Origin: Robertmurraya korlensis NBRC 107688
Lineage (GTDB): Bacteria > Bacillota > Bacilli > Bacillales > Cytobacillaceae
DNA length: 64,000 nt
Reading direction: 5' to 3'
NCBI RefSeq assembly: GCF_001591645.1
Contig: NZ_BCVH01000011.1
Location: forward strand, 1 to 64,000
The stretch's first letter is position 1, and the number at the start of each line of letters is the position of its first letter. Both the position numbers and the translations under genes were made by a program. Under the pieces are notes generated by a model. It had not been told where the DNA came from. It was given only the letters and a program-made list of their open reading frames with translations, and searched no databases. Of the stretch, positions 42,202 through 50,778 are shown one piece after another.

Positions 42202-43575
42202 ATGGTTGAAGTTCTAACAAAACTTACAAATAAATTTAAAAATGAGAATAGCAAAATAATCTTAAATAATGCAATAGGTGCAATGGTTATAAAGGGAGGG
42301 GGAATTATTGTATCATTCCTAACATTCCCAGCCTATATGGAGTATTTTAGCAGTCAGCCTGTTTTAGGACTTTGGTTTACAGTACTTTCAGTTTTATCAT
42401 GGATTCTAACTTTTGATTTAGGAATAGGAAATGGTCTAAGAAACCATTTAGTTCCTACTTTAATTAACAATGATACAATTAAAACAAAAAAGTATGTATC
42501 TTCAGCTTATGTAGCTATAGCTATTGTTGTGATTTTTTCCATGATAACTGCATTCATAGTATTCAGATTTGTTGACTGGAACTACTTTTTTAATATTTCT
42601 ACTGATGTAGTTAGCAGAGAAACCTTAAATAAAACAGTACTATTAGTATTTTCAGGTATTATGCTTCAATTTTTATTAAAACTTATTACTTCAATACTAT
42701 ATGCAATGCAAAGATCAGCACTAAATAACCTCCTAGGACTTATAAGTAATTTTTTAATATTAGTCTATGTTTCATTCTGGAATAATGAAGATATTGAATT
42801 GAGCCTGATCTATTTAGCAGGGATTTACATTTTATCAATCAATATACCTTTGTTGGTAATTACTGTTCGAATTTTTTCGAAACAATTAAAGGACTGTAAA
42901 CCGGAGTTAAATTATTTTGATAAAGAATATGCAAAAGATATAGTTAAATTAGGTGGAGCATTTTTTTGGGTTCAAATAATGTATATGATTATTGTGATAA
43001 CAAATGAGTTTTTAATTTCATTGTTGGTAAGTCCAAGTATGGTAGTTGATTATCAAATTTATAACAAGGTCTTTTCTTTAATTGGAGTATTTTTCTTATT
43101 GGCGTTAACCCCAGTTTGGTCGGCTGTAACCAAGGCAATATCAGAGCAGAACTTTAAGTGGGTGAATCAGCTATATAAAAATCTGAAAATATTTGCGCTA
43201 ATTGCCGTTATTTTACAGTTTTTGATGATACCTTTTCTACAATTATTTATTGATATCTGGCTAGGAAAAAATTCAATAGAAGTGAATTATTTTTACTGCT
43301 TTATCTTTGCTATATATGGAAGTTTATTCATTTGGAATGGAGTTATCTCTAGTATAGCGAATGGAATCGGTCAATTAAAAACACAGACCATATGGTTAAC
43401 TGTGGGGGTCATTGTAAAAGTAGGTGCTTCTTGGTACTTTGTTGATATTTTTAATTCTTGGATAGCTATAGTAATTGCAAATATCATAGCAATGAGTTTT
43501 TATTGCGTTATACAACCATTTTGGCTAAGTAGGTTTCTTAAAGAAAAAGAATTAGGAGGTAACAATTATGTTTAA
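42202..43575 (+). CDS. Wzx-type polysaccharide flippase
   Basis: A 457-residue protein with about twelve to fourteen predicted membrane helices, matching the polysaccharide-export (PST/MOP) family. The N-terminal IILNNAIGAMVIKGGGIIVSFL and the loop FDLGIGNGLRNHLVPTLI resemble Wzx/RfbX proteins. It flips undecaprenyl-linked repeat units outward before polymerisation by the Wzy-like protein. ATG 42202 is preferred over 42169 because GGAG precedes it at the right spacing. It overlaps capE by 8 bp. Confidence 0.9.
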   Translation: MVEVLTKLTNKFKNENSKIILNNAIGAMVIKGGGIIVSFLTFPAYMEYFSSQPVLGLWFTVLSVLSWILTFDLGIGNGLRNHLVPTLINNDTIKTKKYVSSAYVAIAIVVIFSMITAFIVFRFVDWNYFFNISTDVVSRETLNKTVLLVFSGIMLQFLLKLITSILYAMQRSALNNLLGLISNFLILVYVSFWNNEDIELSLIYLAGIYILSINIPLLVITVRIFSKQLKDCKPELNYFDKEYAKDIVKLGGAFFWVQIMYMIIVITNEFLISLLVSPSMVVDYQIYNKVFSLIGVFFLLALTPVWSAVTKAISEQNFKWVNQLYKNLKIFALIAVILQFLMIPFLQLFIDIWLGKNSIEVNYFYCFIFAIYGSLFIWNGVISSIANGIGQLKTQTIWLTVGVIVKVGASWYFVDIFNSWIAIVIANIIAMSFYCVIQPFWLSRFLKEKELGGNNYV

Positions 43576-44587
43576 TAATAAAACACTATTAATTACTGGA
43601 GGAACAGGATCTTTTGGTAATGCAGTAATGAAAAGATTCTTAGATACAGATATAAAAGAAGTTAGAATATTCTCTCGTGATGAAAAAAAACAAGATGATA
43701 TGAGGAAATTATATAAAAACGATAAACTAAGGTTTTACATTGGAGATGTGCGAGATTCTAGTAGTGTTAAGAATGCAATGCATGGTGTAGATTATGTATT
43801 CCATGCTGCAGCTCTTAAACAAGTCCCATCTTGTGAGTTCTTTCCAATGGAAGCAGTTAAAACTAATGTAATTGGAACAGAAAATGTTCTCAATGCAGCT
43901 ATTGAAGGTGGAATTGAGAAGGTGATTTGCTTATCTACGGATAAAGCAGCGTATCCTATTAATGCAATGGGGATCTCAAAGGCTATGATGGAGAAAGTAT
44001 TTGTAGCAAAAGCTAATACCGTAGACCCTAGTAGAACTCTTATTTGCGGAACGCGTTATGGAAATGTAATGGCTTCTAGAGGATCAGTTATTCCATTATT
44101 TATAGATCAGATTAAAAGTGGGAAATCACTAACAGTAACGGATCCTAATATGACCAGATTCTTAATGAGCCTTGAAGAAGCGGTAGAGTTAGTGGTGTTT
44201 GCTTTTGAGAATGCAGAAGCTGGAGATATTATGGTGCAAAAGGCGCCTGCATCAACTATTGGTGACCTTGCTCAAGCACTTAAGGAGTTATTTAATGTTG
44301 AGAATGAAATCAAAGTAATTGGTACTCGTCACGGTGAGAAGTTGTATGAGACTTTGCTTACAAGAGAAGAACATATCGTTGCAAATGATTTAGGTGGTTT
44401 CTACAGAGTACCTGCAGATAAAAGGGATCTTAATTATGACAAGTATTTCGTCGAAGGAGATAAACAACTGTCCTCTGAAGAAGAGTATAACTCTCACAAT
44501 ACTCATAGATTAAATATTGAACAAATTAAGGATAGATTACTTACACTTGATTATGTAGTTGAAGAGTTGAAAGGTTGGAATCATTAA
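43568..44587 (+). CDS. capE: CapE-type UDP-GlcNAc 4,6-dehydratase/5-epimerase
   Basis: A 339-residue cytoplasmic SDR enzyme that starts the UDP-N-acetyl-L-fucosamine pathway by 4,6-dehydration and 5-epimerisation of UDP-GlcNAc. The nucleotide-binding motif is TGGTGSFGNAV (residues 10-20), catalytic residues lie in STDKAAYPINAMGISK (about 123-138), and RYGNVMASRGSVIPLF and GTRHGEKLYETLLTREE are strong CapE/FnlA/WbjB signatures. AGGAGG precedes ATG 43568. capF and capG follow directly, the complete L-FucNAc gene set. Confidence 0.95.
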   Translation: MFNNKTLLITGGTGSFGNAVMKRFLDTDIKEVRIFSRDEKKQDDMRKLYKNDKLRFYIGDVRDSSSVKNAMHGVDYVFHAAALKQVPSCEFFPMEAVKTNVIGTENVLNAAIEGGIEKVICLSTDKAAYPINAMGISKAMMEKVFVAKANTVDPSRTLICGTRYGNVMASRGSVIPLFIDQIKSGKSLTVTDPNMTRFLMSLEEAVELVVFAFENAEAGDIMVQKAPASTIGDLAQALKELFNVENEIKVIGTRHGEKLYETLLTREEHIVANDLGGFYRVPADKRDLNYDKYFVEGDKQLSSEEEYNSHNTHRLNIEQIKDRLLTLDYVVEELKGWNH

Positions 44588-45696
44588 TGAAGATTCTAGT
44601 AACAGGGGCTTATGGGTTTGTCGGTAAGAATCTGATTGCGGAACTAAGGAATCAAAAATTTAAAGATATTTTTGAATATGGAAGAAGTACAGATCCTTCC
44701 TTACTAGATGAATATTGCAAAGAGGCCGACTTTGTATTTCATCTCGCAGGTGTAAATCGTCCTAAAGAGGAGTCTGATTTCATAGATGGAAATTTAGGCT
44801 TTACTTCCACTCTTCTTGATACATTAAAAAAATATAATAATAATTGCCCAGTAATGATTTCATCATCAATACAAGCTGAGTTAGAAAATCCATATGGGAT
44901 TAGTAAACGAGAAGCTGAAAATGCCCTCATTAACTATGGTAACTACACAGGGTCAAAAGTCCTTGTATACCGCCTGCCCAATGTTTTTGGTAAGTGGTGC
45001 CGTCCTAATTATAATAGTGCAGTTGCCACATTCTGTTATAATGTTGCACATGGCCTACCTATTCAAGTTAACAATCCAGAAGTTGTTATGAACTTAGTTT
45101 ATATAGATGATGTAGTAGAAGAACTTCTTCAAGCCTTAAAGGGAAATGAAAACTCAATTGGTAAGGTTTGCGAAATTCCGATCAAATATACTGTTAAGCT
45201 CGGTAAGATTGTTGAGCTTATAGAATCATTTAAGAAAAGTCGTGAGGATCGTACTATTCCAAATATGGCAAATGATTTTGAGAAAAAGCTATATAGCACG
45301 TTTCTAAGCTATCTACCAGATGATCAGTTTAGCTATGATCTTAAAATGAATGTAGATCATAGAGGGTCATTTACAGAGTTCATTAAAACTCCTGATAGAG
45401 GACAAGTTTCAGTCAATATTTCTAAACCTGGAATCACTAAAGGAAACCATTGGCATCATACTAAGAATGAGAAGTTTCTAGTTGTTAGTGGAAAAGGAGT
45501 TATTCGTTTTAGAAAAATAGATGCTGAAGAAATCATAGAATATTTTGTTAGCGGTGAAAAATTAGAAGTAGTAGATATCCCTACTGGCTACACACATAAC
45601 ATAGAGAATCTTGGTAATAGTGATATGGTAACTATTATGTGGGCAAATGAACACTTTGATCCTGAAAGGCCAGACACTTACTTCCTGGAGGTATAA
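44587..45696 (+). CDS. capF: CapF-type bifunctional UDP-L-FucNAc synthase (epimerase/reductase)
   Basis: A 369-residue two-domain enzyme. Residues 1-240 are an SDR reductase (MKILVTGAYGFVGKNL at the start, YGISKREAEN about 102), and residues 250-369 are a cupin that does the C3 epimerisation (MNVDHRGSFTEFIKTPDRGQ, KPGITKGNHWHHTKNEKFLVV and PTGYTHNIENLG). It converts the CapE product to UDP-2-acetamido-2,6-dideoxy-L-talose before CapG. The start ATG overlaps the capE stop (TAATG). Confidence 0.95.
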   Translation: MKILVTGAYGFVGKNLIAELRNQKFKDIFEYGRSTDPSLLDEYCKEADFVFHLAGVNRPKEESDFIDGNLGFTSTLLDTLKKYNNNCPVMISSSIQAELENPYGISKREAENALINYGNYTGSKVLVYRLPNVFGKWCRPNYNSAVATFCYNVAHGLPIQVNNPEVVMNLVYIDDVVEELLQALKGNENSIGKVCEIPIKYTVKLGKIVELIESFKKSREDRTIPNMANDFEKKLYSTFLSYLPDDQFSYDLKMNVDHRGSFTEFIKTPDRGQVSVNISKPGITKGNHWHHTKNEKFLVVSGKGVIRFRKIDAEEIIEYFVSGEKLEVVDIPTGYTHNIENLGNSDMVTIMWANEHFDPERPDTYFLEV

Positions 45697-45700
45697 ATAT

Positions 45701-46828
45701 ATGAAGAAGTTGAAAGTAATGACAGTTGTAGGTACTAGACCTGAAATTATTAGACTATCAGCTGTAATAAATAAACTTGAAGAATCAGAAGCGATTGAAC
45801 ATACACTTGTTCATACTGGTCAAAACTATGATTACGAGTTGAATGAAGTTTTCTTTCAAGATTTTAACCTGAGAAAACCTGACTATTTTCTTAACGCAGC
45901 AAATGGAACTGCAGTAGAGACAATTGGGAATATATTGGTAAAGATTGATCCGATAATGGAAGAAGTAAAACCAGATGCTTTTCTAGTGCTAGGAGATACT
46001 AATAGTTGCCTATGTGCTATCGCAGCAAAAAGAAGACAGATTCCTATCTTCCATATGGAAGCTGGTAACAGGTGTTTTGACCAACGGGTACCAGAAGAAA
46101 CAAATAGAAGAATAGTTGATCACACAGCGGATATTAACTTAACTTATAGTGATATAGCAAGAGAATACTTATTAAGAGAAGGATTTCCTGCAGATAGAAT
46201 AATCAAGACAGGAAGCCCTATGTTTGAGGTGCTTAATTCTAGAAAAAGAGATATTGAGGATTCCGATGTTCTAGGTAGATTAGACTTAAATGAAGGGAAA
46301 TACTTTGTTGTATCTGCCCATAGAGATGAGAACATTAATTCAGAAACAAACTTCTTAGATTTAGTTGAGAGTTTAAATGCAGTTGCTGAGAGGTATAAAT
46401 TACCTGTAGTTGTTAGTACTCATCCTAGAACGAGAAACATGATTGAAGCAAAAGGAATTGTTTTTAACCCTCTCGTTAAAACAATGAAGCCCTTAGGCTT
46501 TAATGACTACGTAAAACTTCAACTTAAATCACGAGCTGTACTCAGCGATAGTGGTACTATTAGCGAAGAGTCTTCAATTCTAGGATTTAGAGCTCTAAAT
46601 ATTAGGCAAGCTCATGAAAGGCCCGAAGCGATGGAAGAGACTTCGGTTATGATGGTCGGTCTTAAGAAAGAGAGAATTATTCAAGGATTAGAAGTGTTAG
46701 AGAGTCAGCAATTAGGTACTTTGAGGCTAGTAAGTGATTATAGTATGCCCAATGTTTCCGATAAAGTACTTAGGATCATTCTATCTTATACAGATTATGT
46801 TAATAGAGTTGTTTGGAGTAAAAATTAG
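45701..46828 (+). CDS. capG: CapG-type UDP-N-acetylglucosamine 2-epimerase family enzyme
   Basis: A 375-residue non-hydrolysing UDP-HexNAc 2-epimerase-type enzyme, in this context giving UDP-L-FucNAc. Motifs are TVVGTRPEIIRLSAVI (residues 7-22), HTGQNYDYELNEVFF (about 41), LGDTNSCLCAIAAKRRQIPIFHMEAGNR split over about 92-120, and SDSGTISEESSILGF (about 285). GGAGG lies 9 bp before ATG 45701. With capE and capF it completes the N-acetyl-L-fucosamine branch. Confidence 0.94.
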   Translation: MKKLKVMTVVGTRPEIIRLSAVINKLEESEAIEHTLVHTGQNYDYELNEVFFQDFNLRKPDYFLNAANGTAVETIGNILVKIDPIMEEVKPDAFLVLGDTNSCLCAIAAKRRQIPIFHMEAGNRCFDQRVPEETNRRIVDHTADINLTYSDIAREYLLREGFPADRIIKTGSPMFEVLNSRKRDIEDSDVLGRLDLNEGKYFVVSAHRDENINSETNFLDLVESLNAVAERYKLPVVVSTHPRTRNMIEAKGIVFNPLVKTMKPLGFNDYVKLQLKSRAVLSDSGTISEESSILGFRALNIRQAHERPEAMEETSVMMVGLKKERIIQGLEVLESQQLGTLRLVSDYSMPNVSDKVLRIILSYTDYVNRVVWSKN

Positions 46829-46871
46829 AGGATAAATTGAAAATACTTTATAGATTTAGGAGAGAATAACC

Positions 46872-48242
46872 ATGTATAAAATTGCAGTTGCTGGTACAGG
46901 GTATGTTGGCTTAGTAGCTGGTGTCTGTTTTGCTGAAATGGGTCATCAAGTAACTTGTGTTGATATAGATGAGGAAAAGGTAGAGCTAATGAAATCTGGC
47001 GTTTCACCAATTTTCGAAGCAGGTCTTGAAGAATTAATGCAGAAGAACTATGATTCTAGAAGAATTGAGTATACAACAGACTTCAAATCGGCTTACAAAG
47101 ATGCAGATGCCATTTTTATTGGTGTTGGTACTCCTGAACAACCAGATGGTTCTGCAAATCTCTCATACATTGCAACTGTTGCCAGACAAATAGCTGAATC
47201 AATTGAGAACGACTGTTTGGTTGTTGTTAAATCTACAGTTCCAGTAGGAACAAATGATAAAGTAGAACAGTTTATTCATGACTTCTTAGTAAATGATGTA
47301 CGTGTAGAAGTTGCATCCAATCCAGAGTTCTTGGCACAAGGATCTGCAGTCCATGATACCCTTTACGCAGAAAGAATTGTTATTGGATCTGAAAGTAAAT
47401 GGGCAGAGGAACTATTAACAAGAATTTATGAACCTTTTAATTTACCTATTGTAGCTGTAAACAGAAGATCAGCTGAAATGATTAAGTATGCTTCAAATGA
47501 TTTTCTAGCTCTTAAAATATCTTATATGAATGACATTGCTAATCTATGCGAATTAGTTGGTGCAGATATTCAAGATGTTGCTAGAGGAATGAGCTTCGAT
47601 GAGCGTATTGGTAGCAAGTTTTTAAATGCAGGAATTGGGTTCGGTGGATCGTGTTTTCCAAAGGATACAAATGCACTAAAGTATATTGCTAGAATGAATG
47701 GTTACGAACTTAAAACAGTTAAGGCTGCTATCGATGTGAATAAAGAGCAGAAGACAAAGTTATATGCTAAAGCTAGTAAAAGGCTAATTACCTTTAATGG
47801 TCTTAAAGTAGCTGTACTAGGGTTAACCTTTAAACCAGGTACAGATGATTTAAGGGAAGCAGCATCACTTGAGAATGTACCATTATTATTAGAACAGGGT
47901 GCAGATATTTTTGCCTATGACCCTGTTGGTGTAGAAAACTTTGCAAAGTTGTTTAAAGAAGGTAAGCACAACAAAGGAAGTATCACTTTCGTTTCAAATA
48001 TAGAGCATGCCTTAGAAAATGCAAATGTTTGCTTTATCTTTACTGAATGGAAAGAAATCAAAGGAATTTCACCAGATACTTATAAGAAACTAATGAGAAC
48101 TCCTTTAGTTTATGACGGAAGAAATATATACAGTGTTGGAGAAATGGAAAAAGTAGGAGTAGAATACCACTCAATTGGTAGAAGATCAACAACTAGAGAA
48201 GGATTGAAGGAGTCGAATAGTCTTGAACTACAAACCTATTGA
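46872..48242 (+). CDS. UDP-sugar 6-dehydrogenase (UDP-glucose dehydrogenase type)
   Basis: A 456-residue NAD-dependent dehydrogenase with two Rossmann domains. The dinucleotide-binding start is IAVAGTGYVGLVAGVCFAEMG (split at about residues 3-23), the catalytic Cys is in GIGFGGSCFPKDTNAL (about 260), and AVLGLTFKPGTDDLREA (about 315) is the C-terminal signature. It most likely makes UDP-glucuronate, because a UDP-glucuronate 4-epimerase follows; a UDP-HexNAcA product cannot be excluded. BY-kinases phosphorylate such enzymes in Bacillus. AGGAGAG precedes ATG. Confidence 0.9.
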   Translation: MYKIAVAGTGYVGLVAGVCFAEMGHQVTCVDIDEEKVELMKSGVSPIFEAGLEELMQKNYDSRRIEYTTDFKSAYKDADAIFIGVGTPEQPDGSANLSYIATVARQIAESIENDCLVVVKSTVPVGTNDKVEQFIHDFLVNDVRVEVASNPEFLAQGSAVHDTLYAERIVIGSESKWAEELLTRIYEPFNLPIVAVNRRSAEMIKYASNDFLALKISYMNDIANLCELVGADIQDVARGMSFDERIGSKFLNAGIGFGGSCFPKDTNALKYIARMNGYELKTVKAAIDVNKEQKTKLYAKASKRLITFNGLKVAVLGLTFKPGTDDLREAASLENVPLLLEQGADIFAYDPVGVENFAKLFKEGKHNKGSITFVSNIEHALENANVCFIFTEWKEIKGISPDTYKKLMRTPLVYDGRNIYSVGEMEKVGVEYHSIGRRSTTREGLKESNSLELQTY

Positions 48243-49248
48243 TACAAGTAAGACATACCTAGTTACTGGAGCAGCAGGATTTATTGGCTATTACTTATCT
48301 AGAAATTTACTAGAACAAGGTTGTAAAGTAATTGGTATTGATAACGTTAATGACTATTATGATGTTCATCTTAAACATACTCGGTTGGGGCAACTAGAAC
48401 CTTTTAATAAGTTTATCTTCATTAAAACTGATATATCTGATAAAGATAGGGTTATGAAAATCTTTGATGAATATAAGCCAAATGTTGTGGTTAACTTGGC
48501 TGCTCAAGCAGGAGTTCGTTATTCCATAGAGAATCCGGATATATATATACAAAGTAATATTATTGGGTTCTATAATATTCTGGAAGCATGTAGATACTAT
48601 CCAGTCGATCACATTTTATATGCATCTTCTAGTTCAGTTTATGGAGCTAATAAAAAGGTTCCATTTGAAGAAACGGATTTTGTAGATAACCCGGTTTCCT
48701 TATATGCATCTACTAAAAAGTCTAACGAGTTAATGGCTCATACCTACAGTCATTTATATAAAGTTCCAGCAACGGGGTTACGTTTCTTTACTGTTTATGG
48801 ACCTATGGGACGACCTGATATGGCCTACTTTGGTTTTACAAACAAGTATTTTGCTGGAGAACCAATAAAAATATTTAATAATGGTGATTTCGCAAATGAC
48901 CTGTATAGGGACTTTACATTTATAGATGATATAGTTGAGGGAATAGAAAGATTGTTATGTAATCCACCTGAAGGTGAAGTCCAGCATATAGTATACAATA
49001 TAGGCAACAATAGTCCTGAGAAGTTGATGACATTTATTCAAACTTTGGAAAAGACTTTAAGTAATTCTCTTGGTAGAGAAGTACAATTTGAAAAAGTATT
49101 TGAAGCATTAAAGCCTGGTGATGTCCCAGCTACCTATGCATCTACCGATCTTTTACAAAAGGCAGTAGGCTTCAAGCCGAAAACCTCAATAAAGGATGGC
49201 TTACAAAAGTTTGCTGACTGGTATGTTGAATATTATAAGGTTAAATAA
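48223..49248 (+). CDS. UDP-glucuronate 4-epimerase-type SDR
   Basis: A 341-residue SDR epimerase with TGAAGFIGYYLSRNLLEQG (about residues 15-33), DNVNDYYDVHLKHTRL (the NDYYD signature of UDP-glucuronate 4-epimerases), YASSSSVYG (about 127-135), YASTKKSNELM and FFTVYGPMGRPDMAYFGF (the GRPDMA signature). It interconverts UDP-GlcA and UDP-GalA. TTG 48223 follows AAGGAG, overlapping the dehydrogenase gene by 20 bp. It is the last gene of the capsule operon. Confidence 0.93.
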   Translation: MNYKPIDTSKTYLVTGAAGFIGYYLSRNLLEQGCKVIGIDNVNDYYDVHLKHTRLGQLEPFNKFIFIKTDISDKDRVMKIFDEYKPNVVVNLAAQAGVRYSIENPDIYIQSNIIGFYNILEACRYYPVDHILYASSSSVYGANKKVPFEETDFVDNPVSLYASTKKSNELMAHTYSHLYKVPATGLRFFTVYGPMGRPDMAYFGFTNKYFAGEPIKIFNNGDFANDLYRDFTFIDDIVEGIERLLCNPPEGEVQHIVYNIGNNSPEKLMTFIQTLEKTLSNSLGREVQFEKVFEALKPGDVPATYASTDLLQKAVGFKPKTSIKDGLQKFADWYVEYYKVK

Positions 49249-49412
49249 AAATAAATTATATTGCATTAGCACCCCTTAGGTAAGAGGAAAATTTAACCAC
49301 AGGTGTTTATTTTTGGATAAAATAAAGCGAAGAATTAATATGAGGCGATTTTAAATTTCCTTTCTCTTAGTTCACTGATTTTTAATACAACACTAACTTG
49401 TCCTCCAAAAAT

Positions 49413-49455
49413 CTAACCTCCAATAAACGAATAAAATTTGTTTATTGGAGGTTAG
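49413..49455 (+). terminator. Long perfect hairpin at the end of the capsule operon
   Basis: CTAACCTCCAATAAAC (49413-49428) pairs perfectly with GTTTATTGGAGGTTAG (49440-49455) across an 11-nt loop. It lies 165 bp after the last capsule gene and lacks a T-run, so it may be a terminator, an RNA stabiliser or a small extragenic repeat. The rest of the 49249-49632 gap shows no gene. Confidence 0.55.
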
Positions 49456-49632
49456 CAAAAATGGCGAAAGTGTAGAGGGGAACATAGCGAAAACTTTTTA
49501 TTTTAGCGTTCACAAGAGTAGATAGCTCTTTCAGAAAATTAGGGTACAGGGGTGCTTTATAAACTAGTGATACTGTTAAAAATATACAGTCCCACTCAAA
49601 TAATAATATTGAGGAAAAATATTACTACATAT

Positions 49633-50769
49633 TTATAATTCATTAATTATATCAACAATGTTTTGATTGTCACTTTCCCAATTATTTCTATCTATTCTTA
49701 TTGTTTTTAGATAGCTACTTATATTTTTATTAGTTAATATTACACCAAATTCAGTAGAATAGTTTTCGTTATAAGATAATATTTTGTCAAAAATCAGATT
49801 ACCAACTTTTTTTCTGTAATGCGATTGATCTAAGTAAATATTAAAATTATTAGGTGAACTAGTTGTAATGAAATTATACCCAGTAAAATCCCAAACAGGA
49901 GTTAGTTCTACGACCTCATTTTTCCACTTTTCAAATTCATCCCAAAGCCCTGCTTTTAAAATACCCTCTAATTGTATAGCATGTATAGGGTGTATAAATA
50001 TAATTAATTCAATATTATGTGAACGACTAGTATTTATTATATAGTGTAGATCATTTAGACGATTCCTTGACAGTTTATATTTTTTAAGTACAGTCTCACT
50101 TTGTAAGTGTTCTTTTAAATGATCGTAGAACCTATTTTTTCCGGAATCTAACAGTTCTATATGCTGTGATAAGATTGCCTCTTCATTATGACTTCCATTC
50201 TTTAAGATCGTATTAAAAGTATACATACTCTCATTATAAAAATTGTCTGAAATAACTTTGAAACTGTCTCTTGTAGCCTGATATGTAAGTAAATTTATTA
50301 ATAGGTCATTTATTTTGAAAAGTTTTGAATTTAGTCTATCCTCAGTAAAAGTGGCTGTGTTAGGTCTATACTCATTAAAAGCTTCAAAATCAAGACCAAT
50401 AATTACTTTCTCAAGGTTAGGGTTAACTAAAAGTGAATAATCAAAATAAAGCCTTTGCTCATACATGTTTGCTCCTGAGAGTCCTAGATTATAAGCAGTG
50501 TCACCTGTCTTTTTATAGTAATAGTTAGGATCTAACCCGATTTGAGTCCTGGATGTCCCTAAAAGGATGACATCAGGCTTTAGAACAACAATATCTCTAG
50601 CTTTTTGTAGGTATTCTTTATTTTCAATTTTTTTTTCATTAAAGTTATGTATTTTTCTAACATAAAAAATATTGTATGGATTTACAAAATAATTAAAGCA
50701 GAAAATTGAAAATAATAATAACGATGTATATATTATCAAAGCCTTAAACCATTTTTTATACTCTACCAT
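49633..50769 (-). CDS. AlgX/DltD-like SGNH acyltransferase partner
   Basis: A 378-residue membrane-anchored protein: one N-terminal helix (residues 10-28, LIIYTSLLLFSIFCFNYF), then an SGNH-like extracytoplasmic domain. The nucleophile block reads VILLGTSRTQIGLDP (about residue 68), and the C-terminal block is LDQSHYRKKVG (DxxH, about 316-319). Such proteins receive acyl groups from an MBOAT partner and pass them to polysaccharide. The MBOAT gene lies 9 bp upstream on the same strand, so the two form an acetylation operon. It is convergent with the capsule operon. Confidence 0.85.
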   Translation of the reverse strand: MVEYKKWFKALIIYTSLLLFSIFCFNYFVNPYNIFYVRKIHNFNEKKIENKEYLQKARDIVVLKPDVILLGTSRTQIGLDPNYYYKKTGDTAYNLGLSGANMYEQRLYFDYSLLVNPNLEKVIIGLDFEAFNEYRPNTATFTEDRLNSKLFKINDLLINLLTYQATRDSFKVISDNFYNESMYTFNTILKNGSHNEEAILSQHIELLDSGKNRFYDHLKEHLQSETVLKKYKLSRNRLNDLHYIINTSRSHNIELIIFIHPIHAIQLEGILKAGLWDEFEKWKNEVVELTPVWDFTGYNFITTSSPNNFNIYLDQSHYRKKVGNLIFDKILSYNENYSTEFGVILTNKNISSYLKTIRIDRNNWESDNQNIVDIINEL

Positions 50770-50778
50770 AAATTTCTC

